Shown: positions 58,385 through 64,000 of the stretch, piece after piece
How positions within the stretch are numbered: the stretch's first letter is position 1
Layout of the letters: each line of letters opens with the position of its first letter
Origin: Voacanga thouarsii
Taxonomy: Eukaryota; Streptophyta; Magnoliopsida; Gentianales; Apocynaceae
Direction: 5' to 3'
Assembly: GCA_026120185.1 (NCBI GenBank)
Contig: JANUWF010001719.1
Span: 2,380,501 to 2,444,500 of the forward strand
Length of the DNA stretch: 64,000 nt
Position numbers and translations under genes: made by a program
The notes under the pieces: model-generated
What the model was told of the DNA's origin: nothing
Databases searched by the model: none
The model's input: only the letters and a program-made list of their open reading frames with translations

Positions 58385-59698
58385 ATTAATCATCTAGCCA
58401 TGATGATACAAAAGGTGAATGCTGGAAACATTTTGCTGCCATGCATGGCTTAGTGGTTGTTTACATTCTTATAACTTAGCTTTGGTATCCTATTCTTTTC
58501 TTGTGAAGAGTAAGCATTTAGTGGTATTTGCACGAGCTGGAATATTCACTTCTTGTGGTATACCTGACTTTCATGGTCCAAAGGGTATTTGGACTCTTCA
58601 GGTAATTGCTAGGAATTTTCTCAGGACCTACCCACAATAAAAGAGTCTGTTTATATTATTCAATAGCAATCTCAACCATATGCAGATTTACAATTGTATT
58701 CTTCTTTCACTTTGCCTTCATTTTAAATTTATTTCTTATAGCTTGATGAGAATGAAAGGAAAATGTTCTTGATGGGTTAGTGTAGTTAGCAGCTGTTCTT
58801 CTTGCAATTTGACAACACTATCACCTGTGAAGAACTAAAGCAACAAAATATACAGCTTCCTATCACCACAGTCCCAACAAGGCCTATTATCTCTTCAAAT
58901 TTTACAATAGCCAACAGACTAAATTCCAAGATTAATTTTGTTCCTGCAATACAGTGCTGATCTTAATATTGTTGGCACATTTCATTTGCATTTTTACATG
59001 ATAGGAATGGAAGTCCAAAGTATTTGTCCTTGAAAGAAAAATAATTAAAAATTTTATTGACTACAAATTTACAGCAGAATGTTTCATGCTAAGTGGTGGT
59101 ACATCTACAAGCACAAAAATGGTTATTCTATAGCTACTACCTCACGAACTCCAAGCTATTTGAAAAAGATAAAAGGGTAAAAGCAGGCAAGACTTTGTTT
59201 CTTATCTTTGGAAGTAGCCAATTAGCTGAAAGTTATATTAGTAGGACAAGGTTTTTCATGCGTACGTTGAATAATTATACTCCTACCCAACTTCCAATAA
59301 ATGAGAAAAACAATGCCATCGAAGATTTGTTATCACTTGTGCAGTAGTTTGTAAGTTGAATAATTTGAATCTTTACTTATCTATATCTATGTAGTCACCA
59401 GAATTATAAGTTTTTGTGGTTTTACATGTCAATGAACAGTGCACGTGGCTTTGTTGTCGTTGCATACATTTTTAATAACTTGAGAATACTCTTCCAATTG
59501 GAATTTTAATTGTTTACTTTTCTGGTAACCTGATCATATGTGGATGGATATTTGAGTGGTTTGTATATTGACTTTTAGCGGGAAGGTAAAGCCATGCCAA
59601 AAGCATCTCTTCTATTTCATCGTGCAATGCCAAGAAAAACTCATATGGCTTTGGTTGCACTAGAGAAAGCTGGAATTGTAAAGTTTGTTATCAGTCAG
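58385..59698 (+). pseudogene. Nuclear sirtuin (SRT1/SIRT6-like), three-exon fragment
   Basis: Exons 58385-58414 (INHLAMMIQK), 58509-58601 ([20 protein letters not shown] then [11 protein letters not shown]) and 59579-59698 ([20 protein letters not shown] then [20 protein letters not shown]) are bounded by AG and GT dinucleotides and keep the same frame. They encode the start of the NAD-dependent deacetylase core of plant SIRT6-type proteins. In the NAD-binding loop, GAGIST has become ARAGIFT, which should abolish cofactor binding, and PDFRGP reads PDFHGP. The catalytic histidine region and all later exons are absent. After 59698 the donor GT is also lost. It is a genomic, intron-bearing fragment rather than a retrocopy. 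Confidence 0.88.
59093..59347 (+). other. Unidentified 84-codon open frame inside the sirtuin intron
   Basis: The frame (MVVHLQAQKWLFYSYYLTNS to IEDLLSLVQ) lies between sirtuin exons 2 and 3. It is moderately charged and has no homopolymer bias, so it looks more protein-like than most random frames here. I do not recognise the family. It may be part of another captured fragment or chance. Confidence 0.25.
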
Positions 59699-60473
59699 GA
59701 AGGAATTTTCTGCCTCTTAGATAGCTCTTGGTTTAGTTCAACCATTCATGGCTGCAAATAATTACTTTAGAATCACTTTGTGAAAATGGACTATATTTGT
59801 TACCCTCTTTTGTCAGTTAAATGTTGTAATGCCCTAATGGACATGAGATAGATTAACTAGCTAAATATTTAATATACTCAAAATTATGCTTTCAAATTGT
59901 CACTTTGAACTGTGATGAATTCGGTAAATGCTAAAGCTAACCTCTTACTTATGATATATATATAGCCTTTCATGTGGTTAATTTGTCACAGACTAGAAGA
60001 CTAATAAGATTCAATCTTATTAATACTTTTTTTAAAATATCAGAATATTGATGGGCTACATCTTTAGCTTGGAATTTGTCCGTAATGGTCATCTTGCTTG
60101 ACCTTTATTCTGTCAACTGCAAATGAAGAGACACTAGTACTAAGTGTCTTCTAAGGAATAACCAGGAAGAGGGTGAGGATCTTGGAGAGAGAAGTTTTCC
60201 TTTTAAATAATTCATGGCAAAATTTTTTTAGAATAAATTTCTTATATTGTTTATTTATTAAAATTTTCTTTTTAAACTAAATTAAAATTGAAGTAAATGA
60301 AGTGAAGTTTGCTAAAGTAGCCTACTTATGTACTATAAAAAAGATTGAGATGAATTGGATAAATATCCAGAACCCCTTCTATTTTCTATTTAGAAAAATA
60401 ATTATACAAAAATGGACCCCTTTCTTGACATGGTTCTAAGTTCTTATAACTTAATAAATTGATGGATTTTGGA

Positions 60474-61428
<955 letters not shown>

Positions 61429-61842
61429 GGTATTGATCAATATTATCTTTTCTTTTGAATTAAAATGGGATGATAAAAATTTTATCATTACCATCTTTTA
61501 TCACACCTCATAAAAGAAGGTGAAACTATACTGTGGTAATTGTTTTCACATTATTTGATTATGATACAACCTATAAGTTGAGGAGAAAAAATCTCACATT
61601 GTTAAATGGGGATGTGCAGTATCATTGTTTTAGCTTGGTTTCGAACTGTAAAAAATAAGTTTCTTATTTGTTAGTTATATGAGATCAGAAGCTTTAGCAG
61701 TGTGATTTAGCTTTCTTGATAAACTAATACTGTACATTTTGGATCTTTTTGAATTCAAACTGTGATTTTTTTTTTCCCGATTCTACTAATGGTTCTTTAA
61801 TTTTCTTCGAGCGAATGCATTATCTAAAGAAGAAGAACCAAA

Positions 61843-63758
61843 TGTTGGAATGTATGCTCCTTTTATATTAGGTTTCTGATGTATTTTTTACTTGTATTAA
61901 TAAAAGTATTTTTTCTCAGAATTTGTTTGTGAAATTTTCTTTATATTTATGCACAATTTTATTGGAAATGACCTATTGTGTTTAAGTAAATGGTTCATAT
62001 GAATTGAGGTCTTTCACAGTAAGGTAGGGACCGTGGGATATTTAACATATAAATTTTTGTTCTTAACTAGATAATGAGAATAAGAATCTTATCATGGCAA
62101 GGTTATTGTGTTTTGAATTTCAAATAGGGAATGGCTTACATTTAGTCAATGAGTAGTCTACTCATTTCACAACACAAGCGTATTTCGAATACGTAGAACT
62201 GAACCTGTAGTAGTGGTTTCTAAAAGTACTATGTGATAGAAACCTAGACTACTACTGCTACAGTATGGACTTGTACTCTACAGCTTAACTATAAGTTGGT
62301 TGTCTGACAAAGCTGAAAATGTATGCTTTAATATACTATAGTTGAGGTTCTTGAGAAGGACCAATATACTTATATGTTGGGTATATATGACTAGTTAGTT
62401 AAGCAGACTTGTACAAGATAGTATCTACTCTATATCGCTTTTTGTGGTTGTCCGAATGATTTAATTATCTAGGACTCTGGGGAACATGACTTGGATATTG
62501 ACTTTAAGGTAGCTCCCTTGAAAAGTTAAAATATTTCAAGAAGTTGTGGATCATTGGGTTATAAGCCTAAGGATGATAGATGTCATTTAGAGATGTATTA
62601 GTACACTCTTTCCTCTCTAAATGAATGGCGATGTGTAGAGGGGTATTTTATTCATTTCACCTGTAGGTCGAAGACATAGCTAACACAGCATTGTCCTTGG
62701 GGTTAAAATTTTCTTATGGTGATATTAGAAAATATTTAAAATATAAAATACAACTATTTATATAACATGGGTATTTTGGTCATTTTAGTAGCCAAGACGA
62801 TGTGTTTTTTTGGTTCTCAGAATAGCCCGTAAATCCTAATTATTATAGGTTGAGGAAATGGTCATAATGAAAAAAGAATTTTATTTTATTCAGGAAGTCG
62901 AATTTATTTTTGGATTGGAATAAAATAAAAGGAATGAGAGAAATTAAATTTATTATCTAGTTTGATTGGTAAATTAATTATTCAGGGCCTAAGCCCAGAT
63001 TGAATAATTAAAAAAATTAACCTGGGCTTAAACTAATTAATAAAAGGTTTAATAATTATTTTAGTTTATTTGGACTCATTAATTATATATTGGGTTTTTT
63101 TAATAGGTTCAGAAAATAAATAATTAATGGTTATTATTTTTTAGGCTCGTTGGGTCCAAGAAAAAATAATAAATTATTTTGGCTTAATAGCCTAGACTAA
63201 AGGGTTTTCTATTATTCACGATATAGAAGAGTTGGGGGTAACCCAAACTTCTTCTGTTGATAACCTCCGAACGTTTAAAATATCAAAATACTAGAGTTGC
63301 GTTATCTGGGATGTGAGTAGGAGTCATTGTGTAGAGCCAAAGCAATGCACATGACAGAAGCCAAACAGAAGACTAGAGCTTCTGTTCTCTAGTTTACTCT
63401 TTTCTTGATTCTCACGTTCTTTTCTTCCTTTCATCTTTTTCCCATCTTCTTGTCTTTGCTAATTAATAGCAAATGATCAAGAAGGACCATTCTTGCTTAG
63501 ATTGTTTCCCTAACTTAGATAGGCGGAGGTATATTCTAAGCAGTGAAAAGCTTCACGTTCATGCCAAGAAGAAGCCGACGGATTGCTGGATTCTCACCGG
63601 AATTGTTATCAAGGAAGTTAGCTTCTGCCGTTGTTGGTGTTTTATCTTCTCGATCAGACAAAAAAAGGACACGAAGAGGTATTTTTTTAACCTTCTGTTG
63701 CGCTGTGTCCGTTTTATTTTCCTGTGCATGCGAGCTTCTCTATTTTTTCATTCCATCA
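61843..63758 (+). repeat. 5' LTR of the 2-kb copia family (copy C)
   Basis: Starts TGTTGGAATGTATGCTCC at 61843 and ends CCATCA at 63758, 1916 bp. The primer-binding site follows three bases later, so this is the 5' LTR of an element that continues beyond the window. It is the only plus-strand copy of the family here. A TATTTATATAAC box near 62756 is a candidate TATA. It interrupts the region after the calcium-ATPase fragment. The 3' LTR and target duplication are outside the window. Confidence 0.92.
63561..63678 (+). other. LTR-embedded basic open frame with splice-donor-like end (copy C)
   Basis: An ATG at 63561 opens MPRRSRRIAGFSPELLSRKL and leads to SDKKRTRR at an AGAG-GTATT donor-like site (GT at 63679-63680). 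The frame lies 80 bp from the LTR end and upstream of the primer-binding site. Copy B has MQTRRSRRLAGF and a donor-like site in the same place. The frame itself also reads on through the primer-binding site to 63812. Role unknown. Confidence 0.5.
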
Positions 63759-63761
63759 AAG

Positions 63762-63773
63762 TGGTATCAGAGC
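63762..63773 (+). other. Copia primer-binding site
   Basis: TGGTATCAGAGC, complementary to the 3' end of plant initiator methionine tRNA, the usual minus-strand primer for Ty1/copia elements. It lies three bases after the LTR end at 63758. Confidence 0.95.
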
Positions 63774-64000
63774 ATTGGCTTTGAAAGGCTTTGGATGATG
63801 CATGCTAGTTAATAAAACCTGGCAAGACCTATTTTAATGAGATCCTTCACTATTTTGGTATGGGTAGAATGGTTGTACACCTCACCGTTGAGGTATTGGT
63901 GTTTTTGTAAATTATTCTTCACAGTTTTATTTAGTTTCGTGTAAGCCCATTTTGAAAGGGTATAGGCAGTTGTTATATTTTTTGGTGAAAAATGTAACAA
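63774..64000 (+). other. Start of the copia internal region
   Basis: Untranslated leader of the element begun at 61843. No gag start is visible before the window ends at 64000. The minus-strand open frame at 63809-64000 has no recognisable content. Confidence 0.6.

Overview
This window is nuclear DNA of a flowering plant, almost certainly a eudicot. It is AT-rich, the two intact genes have GT-AG introns, and every broken gene or mobile element that can be named belongs to a plant family. It is gene-poor. Two genes look intact, both on the plus strand: a V-ATPase assembly factor of the Vma12 family (four exons, 15756-20533) and a TPR-like protein (three exons, 42014-43080). I could not identify the species.

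Most of the rest is transposable elements, several with exact boundaries. (i) 1-2521: 3' end of a Ty1/copia element and its 3' LTR. (ii) One copia LTR family of about 2 kb occurs three times: two solo LTRs on the minus strand (4543-6485 and 49771-51795) and a 5' LTR with primer-binding site on the plus strand (61843-63758) whose element runs off the window. (iii) Two related dead hAT transposons (12372-15583 and 49751-55129) have matching terminal repeats and perfect 8-bp target duplications. (iv) An RTE-type LINE (about 17002-19845, minus) sits in intron 2 of the Vma12 gene. (v) A short Ty3/gypsy element (26217-30800) retains only gag and protease remnants. (vi) A copia element (31935-37526) has nearly identical LTRs but broken coding.

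A second theme is fragments of ordinary genes. These are an O-fucosyltransferase exon (3099-3467), a GT4 glycosyltransferase C-terminus (9657-10195), an SMC1 cohesin hinge fragment (39294-39521), a crooked-neck-like splicing factor (48712-55860, minus, split by a hAT element), a nuclear sirtuin (58385-59698) and an ER-type calcium ATPase (60474-61428). The sirtuin and ATPase fragments keep intron boundaries, so they derive from genomic DNA. The crooked-neck copy shows no introns and looks like a retrocopy. Several fragments lie next to Helitron-like ends: a TC start at 31463 and 57129, and hairpins at 40640-40667 and possibly 10842-10858. This suggests gene capture by rolling-circle transposons.

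The clearest history is at 48.7-56 kb: crooked-neck retrocopy, then hAT insertion into it, then a copia insertion 20 bp inside the hAT terminus, then LTR-LTR recombination to a solo LTR. The least explained signal is a short basic open reading frame inside the 2-kb copia LTR, followed at the same place in all three copies by a splice-donor-like sequence.
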